Shown here in pieces: positions 6,119-12,945 of a DNA stretch of 13,651 nt (positions are counted from its first letter, which is position 1; each line of letters starts with the position of its first letter). Below the pieces are notes generated by a model that was not told the DNA's origin, searched no databases, and saw only the letters and a program-made list of their open reading frames with translations. Position numbers and translations under genes: made by a program. Origin of the DNA: Patescibacteria group bacterium (GTDB lineage: Bacteria; Patescibacteriota; Doudnabacteria; UBA920); contig JAMDEL010000017.1 of NCBI GenBank assembly GCA_023487095.1, forward strand, positions 1 through 13,651, written 5' to 3'.

Positions 6119-7555
6119 TTAGATATTTTTAAGTTCATAAGCCAAGCGGTTAAAATTTCCAACTGCCATTACGACCACTACGTCTTCCGGGGTGAGTTCG
6201 CCTTTCAATATCCGCAGGGCTTCTTGTTTGTCTCTGACCAGCCGCGTCTGCTCTCCCACCTTGGGTGAGGCCGAACGGATAGCTGAAATAACCTCGGCAG
6301 AGGTAATATTGGCATTTTTAATACTTTCCCTGGCCGGATAGATTTCAGAAATCAAAACCCGATCCGCTGCCTCAAAACTTTTGGCTAATTCTTTCAATGT
6401 GGCCTTGGTCCTGGAAAAAGTGTGGGGCTCAAAGACCGCCCAAATACGCTTTTGCGGGTATTTGACCCGCGCCGCTTCCAAAGTCTCCCGTATGGCCGTC
6501 GGGTGGTGCGCGTAGTCGTCTATGAGCAAAGCGCCTCCGCACTTGCCCACAGTTTCAAAACGGCGCTTGATGCCGGCAAAAGCCAGCAGGTCCAAAGCGA
6601 AAGCTTCCGGCTGAAAACCCAAAGCCCGCAAAGTGGCAATGGCGGCCAGTGAATTGTAGACATTCAGACGGCCGGGCAGCTGAATCTGGTAGTCTTCGGC
6701 AAGCTCCAACACATGGGCGGAAATATTCTTGCTAAAACGGTTTTTAACCTTGAATTTTGTGTACTCTCCAAACTCCATGCCTTCAGCCTTATAGTCTGCT
6801 TCGTTTTCAAGCCCAAAGCTTACGCTGGCCACATTACTCTCATGCACCAGCTTAACCAAAGCCGGGTCGTCGGCATTGTAAATAATCAGCCCGTCTTCGG
6901 GCATCTTGTCAATTAATTCCCTAAATTCATCCTCAAGCTCTTCCACGCCGGCAAAGATGTCCGGATGATCATACTCCAGATTAGTCAAAACCAGAATATC
7001 TGGTTTATAAAAATGAAATTTGGGCGTTGGGTCGTCAAACTGGGCTTTGTACTCATCACCTTCAAAAACGGCGTAGTGCCCGTCTCCCAAATAAAAATTA
7101 GTCTGGTAATTCTGCAACACCCCGCCCACAATGTAAGAGCTGTTGTCCACGTGCCTAAACAAATGCCCCAAAAGTCCCGCAGTGGTGCTTTTGCCATGCG
7201 TACCGGCCACAACCACGCGCAGCTCGCTTTTAAACATTTCGTACAAAAGTTCGGCAAAGCCGCATCTGGGCAGGTTCTGCTCCAAGACGGCCTTGACCTC
7301 CGGGTTGGCCTCGCTTTCTCCCGCGGAAAGCACATACAAATCCGCATTGGCCGCACTTACGTGGTTGGCGCTGTAACCCAGGGCGTATGTAATCCCATGT
7401 TTATCCAAAACAGCTTTCGCCGGGTCATAAACCTCCTTACTGTCGCTGCCCGAAACCTCATAACCTCGCTGCTTTGCCAGGCAGGCCACCCCGGACATGG
7501 CAATCCCGCCAATCCCAATAAAATATATGGTTTTTACGTCTTCAAAATTATTCAT
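6119..7555 (-). CDS. murC: MurC-family ligase (UDP-MurNAc-L-alanine ligase, with Mpl-like middle domain)
   Basis: A 478-residue Mur ligase that joins an amino acid or peptide to UDP-MurNAc using ATP in the cytoplasm. Residues 14-22 (GIGGIAMSG) bind UDP; GTHGKSTT (118-125) is the ATP loop; GRLNVYNSLAA (295-305) and DDYAHHPT (346-353) with EPHTFSRTK (376-384) form the ATP and amino-acid binding parts and are typical of MurC. But the middle domain reads EGDEYKAQFDD (165-175) and LEYDHPDIF (193-201), which looks like Mpl, the ligase that recycles a whole tripeptide, rather than the usual EADESD and IEADHMD of MurC. In an operon with murG and murB and with no other MurC candidate, MurC is the likely role. 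The ATG at 7555 overlaps the patatin gene end by 8 bases. Confidence 0.85.
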   Translation of the reverse strand: MNNFEDVKTIYFIGIGGIAMSGVACLAKQRGYEVSGSDSKEVYDPAKAVLDKHGITYALGYSANHVSAANADLYVLSAGESEANPEVKAVLEQNLPRCGFAELLYEMFKSELRVVVAGTHGKSTTAGLLGHLFRHVDNSSYIVGGVLQNYQTNFYLGDGHYAVFEGDEYKAQFDDPTPKFHFYKPDILVLTNLEYDHPDIFAGVEELEDEFRELIDKMPEDGLIIYNADDPALVKLVHESNVASVSFGLENEADYKAEGMEFGEYTKFKVKNRFSKNISAHVLELAEDYQIQLPGRLNVYNSLAAIATLRALGFQPEAFALDLLAFAGIKRRFETVGKCGGALLIDDYAHHPTAIRETLEAARVKYPQKRIWAVFEPHTFSRTKATLKELAKSFEAADRVLISEIYPARESIKNANITSAEVISAIRSASPKVGEQTRLVRDKQEALRILKGELTPEDVVVVMAVGNFNRLAYELKNI

Positions 7556-8477
7556 GGCTATTTAGCATTTCCTTTATTTTATCTGAATTCTCCATTGCTG
7601 TCAGCCTGCCTAGTTCGTAAAACCTGCGGATGGTTTTGGAGGAAAATTCGCTCCGTTTGTACTTGCCCAGTTTCGGCTGAATCAACATATCGCACGGCGG
7701 TTCGCTTAAATCCAGCTTTTGGGCTGATAGGGCCAGGTCCAGGCTTTTGCCCAGGACGGAAAACATTCTCGGCCTTTTTGTCTCTTCGTTCGCATCCGGC
7801 ACCAGGCTAATCAACCAGTCAAAAACCTCATTAATTTCTTCCACAAAAAAGAGTTTTTTCATCAGGTTGTAAATTTTTTTAACCGTCAGCTGATTTGTGC
7901 TGAAAATGTGCTTGGTGCCGCGGAGCGTCACCCCCACAATCACGTCCACACCTGCGGTTTTTAGGCTCTCGGTGGGGATCAGGGTCAAGAGTCCGCCGTC
8001 CACCAAGGTTCTTCCACCCCAGACCACGGGTTCAAAAATTCCGGGCAGGGTGCAAGAAATCCTAGCCGCCCGGGCAATATCGCCCATTTGCAATAAAATC
8101 TTTTCCCCAGTTTCAATATCCACGCAGGAAAAGGACATTAAAGGCCTGACATCTTCAAACCTTAAGCCGTCCGTGTATTTGCGGATTTCTTCTTCTACCA
8201 AATCCAGCGAATAATAACCGCCGCCGTCACCCCTCATCATCATGCTCTTAATGTCTTCAGTGTCTAAGTTAAGCACGCGGTCGCGCAGTTCAGGTAAATG
8301 GCCGCAGGCATAAGCCGCGGCAACCATGCTGCCGCCGCTGCAAACCGAAATATAGTCGGGTCTCAGGCCCTGTTCTTCCAAAACCTCCAAAAAACCGATA
8401 TAAAAGCTGCTGCGGTTGCCGCTACCGCTCAAGGCCAGGCCAAAAGTTTTTTTATGGGCTTGAAGATTACTTGGCAT
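7548..8477 (-). CDS. Patatin-like phospholipase family protein (RssA/YchK-like)
   Basis: A 309-residue protein of the patatin family, serine hydrolases that cleave acyl esters of lipids with a Ser-Asp dyad. The oxyanion segment reads LALSGSGNRSSFYIG (14-28) where most members have GGGxRG; the nucleophile elbow is VCSGGS (45-50) with Ser47, so the first glycine of GxSxG is valine; the catalytic aspartate is in VDGG (Asp160). Residues about 200-240 carry a longer helical region than the bare core. There is no signal peptide, so it is probably cytoplasmic or on the inner membrane face. The ATG at 8477 gives an 11-base overlap with murG and has GGAAAA 7 bases upstream; a longer frame to 8528 lies inside murG. 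Its place between murG and murC suggests a role in envelope lipid or precursor turnover, by inference only. Activity is uncertain because of the altered elbow. Confidence 0.88.
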   Translation of the reverse strand: MPSNLQAHKKTFGLALSGSGNRSSFYIGFLEVLEEQGLRPDYISVCSGGSMVAAAYACGHLPELRDRVLNLDTEDIKSMMMRGDGGGYYSLDLVEEEIRKYTDGLRFEDVRPLMSFSCVDIETGEKILLQMGDIARAARISCTLPGIFEPVVWGGRTLVDGGLLTLIPTESLKTAGVDVIVGVTLRGTKHIFSTNQLTVKKIYNLMKKLFFVEEINEVFDWLISLVPDANEETKRPRMFSVLGKSLDLALSAQKLDLSEPPCDMLIQPKLGKYKRSEFSSKTIRRFYELGRLTAMENSDKIKEMLNSHE

Positions 8478-9579
8478 GGTGTTTTTCCGCCAATTCGCTG
8501 ACCAGCTTGGAAATCCTGGCCGTAGCATCGTGGGGCATTATTTTAAAAATGTTGTTCTGCATGGTTTTTTGCATTTCGTATTTAAATAAAAGTTTCCGGA
8601 CGACATACACCAATGCGTCTGCGGACAGGTATTCCTGGGGCAGGACTAGCGCGGCCTGGGTTTTGTCCAAAAAATAGGCATTGTATTCCTGGTGCGTGTT
8701 GGGGAGTGGCACGACAATGGAGGTTTTCCTAAGCAGCGAGAGCTCGCTAATGGTGGAAAGTCCGGCCCTTGAGAGTACAATGTCGGCCGCCGCATAGGCC
8801 AATCCCGCCTTGTCAATAAAATCGTAAACCTGGTAGTTGGTTTGGTTTTTCAGGCCCAAGCGCCCTCTGCCTGCCACACCTGCCGAGTGGATAACCTGAA
8901 CGACTTTTTTAAGCTTGGGCTGGGCATCTTTCACCAGCTGGTTTAAAAACAGGGAGCCTGTGCCGCCGCCAACCACGTAAAGTACGGGCAAATCGGCAGA
9001 CAGGTTAAAAAAGCGCACGGCCTCTTCTTTGGTTGCCGATAGAAGTTCCTGTCGGACGGGGTTGCCAGTAACTAGAATCTTCTCATGGCTGGCCTTTTTT
9101 AGAAACAAGCCTAAGCCGGACAAAAAATGCTTGGCGGTTGATTCAAAAGTCACGGTAATTTTTTTGGCCGGAAATTGGCAGAGCGTATTCGCCAAGCTGG
9201 GCACAACGTCTTGCTGGTGAATCAGGCTAGGAATGCCTAAAACCCAACCAGCCCAGACCACCGGCACCTGCACATAGCCGCCGGTCCCGAAAATGCAATC
9301 CGCCTTATACTTTTTGAGCAGGTAGAGCGACTTTATGAATCCTGCAAAAAACAGGAAAGGTGTGCCAAAATTCCGCCAAGAAAAATACCTGCGCAGTTTG
9401 CCTGCGGGTATGCTGGCAAACTCTAGTCCTGCGTTTTGTGCCATGCGTTTTTCCGGACCCCGCTTGGTGCCAATAAAAAACATTCCGGCATTCGGGTGCT
9501 GTGACTTAATGCCCCCGGCAACGGCCAATAGCGGCGCAACCGGACCGCCCGTGCCACCGCCTGCTAAGACAATTTTCAT
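8467..9579 (-). CDS. murG: MurG-family UDP-GlcNAc transferase (lipid II synthesis)
   Basis: A 370-residue GT-B enzyme of family GT28 that adds GlcNAc from UDP-GlcNAc to lipid I, giving lipid II, at the inner face of the membrane. GGGTGGPVAP (7-16) is the first glycine loop; the hydrophobic region 66-90 corresponds to the membrane-binding patch; GTGGYVQVPVVWA (98-110), HQQD (121-124), TGNPVR (171-176), the second glycine loop VGGGTGS (203-209), SRAGLSTISEL (270-280, with Glu279) and HQEYNA (296-301) follow in family order. Departures: Pro13 where E. coli has a conserved His18 (GGTGGH), HQQD for HEQN, and GGGTGS for GGSQGA. The ATG at 9579 overlaps the preceding glycosyltransferase stop as ATGA, so translation is coupled. 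The C-terminus is normal, ending within the patatin start. Confidence 0.93.
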   Translation of the reverse strand: MKIVLAGGGTGGPVAPLLAVAGGIKSQHPNAGMFFIGTKRGPEKRMAQNAGLEFASIPAGKLRRYFSWRNFGTPFLFFAGFIKSLYLLKKYKADCIFGTGGYVQVPVVWAGWVLGIPSLIHQQDVVPSLANTLCQFPAKKITVTFESTAKHFLSGLGLFLKKASHEKILVTGNPVRQELLSATKEEAVRFFNLSADLPVLYVVGGGTGSLFLNQLVKDAQPKLKKVVQVIHSAGVAGRGRLGLKNQTNYQVYDFIDKAGLAYAAADIVLSRAGLSTISELSLLRKTSIVVPLPNTHQEYNAYFLDKTQAALVLPQEYLSADALVYVVRKLLFKYEMQKTMQNNIFKIMPHDATARISKLVSELAEKHHAK

Positions 9580-10727
9580 AAGGCTTTATTACTGCTTAAT
9601 ATCGCTTGTGCATACACGCTTTCGGTTTCCACCGCGGCTTTCTCCCACGAAAACTCACTGCTGCGCTTGCTGGCATTTTCGGAAATTTTTTGCCTAAAAC
9701 CGGCATCTCTAGCTAGAAGCTGCATTTTTTCCGCAATGTCATCCGGATCAAGCGGGTTAAAGTAGATGGCCGCATTATCGTAAATCTCATTAAAGACTTC
9801 GGTGTTTGAGACCGCAAGGGGCAGGCCAAAACGCATTGCTTCAAGGCCCGGGAGACCGAAGCCTTCGTGCAGGGAAGCGGAAACAAAAGCATAGGCTCCT
9901 GAATATAAAGCATTCAAATCCCCCTCAACAACATAATCGGTCAGGACCAGCCGGTTTCGGTTTTTTATGTCCAGGACTTTGTGCCTGATTTCGGGATAAT
10001 GTGAATCGGCTTTCCCAGCAATCACCAAATCCATATCCTGGCGGTATTTTTGAATAAAAACATCAAACCCCCGCGCCAAGTTGACCAAATTTTTCTTCCT
10101 CTCCAACACCCCCACGAAAAGAAAATACGGGCGGTCAATGAAATATTTCCGCTTAACGGACTCGGTCTGATCCAAAGAAGCTTGGCCCGGCAAAGAAACC
10201 CCTTCGTACACCACCCGAACCCTGCTTTCTGGAACACCAAGCAGACGAACGATGTCTTTTTTGGAGTACTCGGAAACGGTTACAATCGCCCTGGCAGCCC
10301 TGGCCGCGTGCTCAATAACTTTTTTGTAAGCCCAAAAATGAACCAAGTGGGTTTTTTTAGCGCCGCTTATTTTGTGGTGGACCATGTCATGAATCGTAAC
10401 AACGAAAGGTTCGTTGTATAGGACCGGCAAGTTGAAATTGGGAAAATGCATTAACTCAACCTTTTCCTTGCGGATAAGCTTGATCAAGTTCCATTGCTCC
10501 CGGAGTGAATAGTGGCGGATATTGCATTTCACCAATTTAGCTTTTGGGTCTTTGGCCAGTTGCTGGAAATAGCCTTCGTTTTCCAAATCAGAATTGTAGA
10601 ACAAGACATATTCATTGTTAGAACGCTTTGTATTTTTGAGCAGTTCAAAGACCAGTTCTTTCACGTAGCGGCCGATACCGCCGTGAGCCGTGCCCATCAT
10701 TCTAATATCAATGCCGATTTTCGCCAT
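9576..10727 (-). CDS. GT4-family glycosyltransferase
   Basis: A 383-residue retaining glycosyltransferase (GT-B fold, GT4) that transfers a sugar from a nucleotide donor to a growing glycan. Visible: N-terminal strand with IGIDIRMMGTAHGGIGRYV (GGIGRY loop), the VVTIHDMVHH segment (109-118), the hinge VSEYSKKDI (151-159), VGVLERKKNL (205-214) that holds the donor phosphates, and the EX7E signature EGFGLPGLE (288-296). The start at 10727 follows the previous gene's stop with no space. It resembles mannosyl- or similar transferases of capsule, O-antigen and exopolysaccharide clusters; the sugar and linkage cannot be told. It overlaps murG by ATGA. There is no signal peptide or obvious membrane helix, so peripheral membrane work is likely. 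Confidence 0.93.
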   Translation of the reverse strand: MAKIGIDIRMMGTAHGGIGRYVKELVFELLKNTKRSNNEYVLFYNSDLENEGYFQQLAKDPKAKLVKCNIRHYSLREQWNLIKLIRKEKVELMHFPNFNLPVLYNEPFVVTIHDMVHHKISGAKKTHLVHFWAYKKVIEHAARAARAIVTVSEYSKKDIVRLLGVPESRVRVVYEGVSLPGQASLDQTESVKRKYFIDRPYFLFVGVLERKKNLVNLARGFDVFIQKYRQDMDLVIAGKADSHYPEIRHKVLDIKNRNRLVLTDYVVEGDLNALYSGAYAFVSASLHEGFGLPGLEAMRFGLPLAVSNTEVFNEIYDNAAIYFNPLDPDDIAEKMQLLARDAGFRQKISENASKRSSEFSWEKAAVETESVYAQAILSSNKAL

Positions 10728-11846
10728 TTAGTTTCGCGTAATTAATTCAAGGGTTTTCTTGGCCGCATCTTCCCAGGTGTAGGCCAGGGCTTTTTGCCGG
10801 GCTTTTTCCGCTAAGGATTGGGCCAAAGGTGCATCAGTCAGGAGCAACCTGAAAGCTTTAAGCAGTTCGTGGGCGCTGTGGGGATTAACCAGCAAGGAAG
10901 CCTCGCCCAAAACCTCAGGCAGGGAAGAAACACTGCTGATTACAGAGGGCCTGCCGCAGGCTGCTGCTTCCAGCGGCTGGAAGCCGAAGCCTTCATAAAA
11001 ACTTGGGTAAACCAAAAATTTGGACATTGTTATTATGGCCGGCTTGTGTTTTTCCGGGATGTAGCCGAGCATTCTAATTCTGTGGTGCTTTTTGCTCTGC
11101 CGGATTTTTCTCATAAGGCCGCGGTACTTCCACCCGGGCTTACCTGCAATGACTAAAAAAATGTCCTGGTCCAGCATTTCAAAAGCCTTAAGCAGGTTAA
11201 TCAGGTTTTTCCTGGGTTCAAGCGTGTTTAAAAATAATATGTAATCTCCGGGCAGCCCGTATTGGTTCCTGACCTGCCGCAATTCCGATACGGGCTGGTC
11301 TGGCGAGAAAAGCTTTGAATTCACCCCGGGATGGATGGTGTTTATTTTATCCGTTTTTATGCCCAAAAGCCTCACCAAATCGTATTTGGTATAATCTGAA
11401 ACCGCGGCAATAGCATCGGCTCTCTCAAAAATTTTCTTGTAATTCAGGAACCGGTGCCAGAGTCGGCGCTTTAAGTCATAATACTCGGGAGTTACCAAGG
11501 GCGAGAGGTCGTGGGCAGTCACCACCAGCCTGGCTTTGCCCTTTATGTAGAACTGGTTCGGGTTAGGCATAAACAGGACATCAAACTCCCCGACCAGTTT
11601 TTCAAAAGAAACCAGTCCGGTCTTTAGGCCGAGATTTAAAAGCTTGTTGGGATAGCGGGAATTGATGATTTGTGAATTTACATAATGAAAATCGCCCAAA
11701 CTTTTCCGCTGGAAAGCATTGTAAAACAGCAAATAGCTGTTGGTTTTGTCCAGCTTCAGCATCTGATCCAGGAGGTTTAAAATATAATTTTCAACCCCCG
11801 AAACATAGCCACTGGACAGACTTCTTAAGTCAACCGCGATTTTCAT
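10728..11846 (-). CDS. GT4-family glycosyltransferase
   Basis: A 372-residue GT-B, GT4 glycosyltransferase, paralogous to its downstream neighbour (both have an HD motif after the second strand, a VS-[ED]-Y hinge and similar length) but clearly separate in sequence. Visible: VDLRSLSSGYVSGVENYI with the sugar-acceptor loop (5-22), VVTAHDLSPL (108-117), AVSDYTKYDLVRLLGI (148-163), LNTLEPRKNL (206-215), the EX7E motif EGFGFQPLE (285-293), and HSAHELLKAFRLLL near the end. The ATG at 11846 forms an ATGA overlap with the stop of the preceding GT4 gene, and its stop is directly joined to the next ATG. It probably works in the same polysaccharide or glycolipid pathway as its neighbours. Donor sugar unknown. 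Confidence 0.93.
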   Translation of the reverse strand: MKIAVDLRSLSSGYVSGVENYILNLLDQMLKLDKTNSYLLFYNAFQRKSLGDFHYVNSQIINSRYPNKLLNLGLKTGLVSFEKLVGEFDVLFMPNPNQFYIKGKARLVVTAHDLSPLVTPEYYDLKRRLWHRFLNYKKIFERADAIAAVSDYTKYDLVRLLGIKTDKINTIHPGVNSKLFSPDQPVSELRQVRNQYGLPGDYILFLNTLEPRKNLINLLKAFEMLDQDIFLVIAGKPGWKYRGLMRKIRQSKKHHRIRMLGYIPEKHKPAIITMSKFLVYPSFYEGFGFQPLEAAACGRPSVISSVSSLPEVLGEASLLVNPHSAHELLKAFRLLLTDAPLAQSLAEKARQKALAYTWEDAAKKTLELITRN

Positions 11847-12364
11847 TTAGATTTTATAAATTCCTTAAAGCTAGTCCCAATTATGTGTCGCATTTTTTCA
11901 ATAAACGCTTGTTTGTTGAAAGCCGCAGCGTGTTTTTTCAGAGTATCTTCTTTGTAGGCTGCCGCGTCCCAAGCCAAAACTTTCTGCTCCAGGCTTTCGG
12001 CGTTATTTTCTTTGAAAAACTCCCCTGTCACCCCCGGTAGGACAGTTTCCAAGCTGCCACCTTTTGCGATGGCCAAAGTGGCCGTACCACAACCAGCAGC
12101 CTCCAAAGGCATCAGACCAAAGTCTTCAACCTGCGGGTAGATATACCCCGAGGCGCCACTGTATTCATCCCGCAAAAGCTCGTCGCTCACTCTGCCTAAA
12201 AATTTTATGTTCTGTTTGGCCACGGCCTTAAGCTCCGCCTCTTGCCTTCCCGTGCCTACAACATGCAAAGGTAGTCCCAACTTATTGAAAGCCCTGATAA
12301 CCAACTCATTGTTTTTGTGCGCCTGCAAACGCCCTGCCAACAAAAAATAATCCTGCTTACCCAC
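11843..12364 (-). CDS. GT4 glycosyltransferase, C-terminal part after a frameshift
   Basis: The donor-binding half of a WbaZ-like GT4 glycosyltransferase: LLAGRLQAHKNNELVIRAF (phosphate-binding lysine in AHKN), VVGTGRQEAELK, FLGRVSDELLRDEYSGA, EX7E as EDFGLMPLE, GGSLETVLPGVTGEFF. From the first GTG (12364) it has 173 residues, but the frame is open back to about 12440 and reads RIDRFYGRTSTVV and SPPVDTEFWHPT, the normal linker following the N-terminal half. Joined to 12441-12945 by one extra base it would give about 367 residues, the usual length. Alone it lacks the acceptor-binding domain and is unlikely to work. No ribosome binding site precedes the GTG. The stop overlaps the next gene as ATGA, so it was once part of the coupled operon. 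Confidence 0.8.
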   Translation of the reverse strand: MGKQDYFLLAGRLQAHKNNELVIRAFNKLGLPLHVVGTGRQEAELKAVAKQNIKFLGRVSDELLRDEYSGASGYIYPQVEDFGLMPLEAAGCGTATLAIAKGGSLETVLPGVTGEFFKENNAESLEQKVLAWDAAAYKEDTLKKHAAAFNKQAFIEKMRHIIGTSFKEFIKSK

Positions 12365-12432
12365 GGTCGGATGCCAAAATTCCGTATCAACAGGTGGACT
12401 AACAACCGTTGAGGTGCGTCCGTAAAACCTGT

Positions 12433-12945
12433 CTATTCTGCCCTGACCTCCTCTGAATTGGCGACAAATACGCCGACCCGCTGTGCGCTTTTAAAATCCC
12501 AGTGCTTTAAAAAAATAAGCATGAGTCTGGCAACCGGGGCAAAAAGCTTCAAAAAGCCAGGCAGCTCTTGCGACAAATAATCCCGGTCCAACCACAAAAA
12601 ACGCGTGGGCGTATGGCAGTAGTTTATATGACAGACGCCCTTGGGCACGGAAATATTCTTGGCAAAGCTGGAGCTGGATGAAACCACCAAATCGTAGCCC
12701 CTGAAATTCCATGACTTTAAGGCCAATGGGATTAGGGGGAAGAGGTACTGAAACCTGGGAAAAAAGTTGTAAAAAAATTGGAGCCAGGACGTCCTAATAT
12801 CCCAGGCCCTGAATTTTTGCCTAAACTCCCGGCTGCAAACCAAAACATAAACGGGAGCGGAAGGGTACATTTCATGCAAAGTTCCCAAAACTCTCTCCGC
12901 GCCGCCTAATTGTGTCAGGCTGTCGTGTACGAGCGCGACTTTCAT
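12433..12945 (-). CDS. GT4 glycosyltransferase, N-terminal part before a frameshift
   Basis: The acceptor-binding half of a WbaZ-like GT4 transferase (a group that includes mannosyltransferases of O-antigen clusters): MKVALVHDSLTQLGGAERVL (first strand and GGAERVL loop), VVSSSSSFAKNI, INYCHTPTRFLW and VANSEEVRA. The frame then reads GAA TAG and stops at 12433, while the frame one base back continues the protein. A single missing base in or near the GGGC run (12438-12444) explains both halves. A strong Shine-Dalgarno-like AGGAGG (12447-12452) lies just before, but there is no slippery heptamer. The ATG at 12945 is joined to the upstream gene's stop. Either a sequencing error, a recent pseudogene, or a recoding site; the first two are likelier. 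Confidence 0.8.
   Translation of the reverse strand: MKVALVHDSLTQLGGAERVLGTLHEMYPSAPVYVLVCSREFRQKFRAWDIRTSWLQFFYNFFPRFQYLFPLIPLALKSWNFRGYDLVVSSSSSFAKNISVPKGVCHINYCHTPTRFLWLDRDYLSQELPGFLKLFAPVARLMLIFLKHWDFKSAQRVGVFVANSEEVRAE

Noticed and set aside
6965..7810. 281-codon open frame on the plus strand
   Set aside because: It is antisense to the murC start and the patatin end; there is no domain, no ribosome binding site and no operon on that strand.
12430..12455. Programmed -1 frameshift
   Set aside because: Not ruled out, but there is no X-XXY-YYZ slippery site and glycosyltransferases are not known for it; a lost base is simpler. Kept as a finding only for checking.
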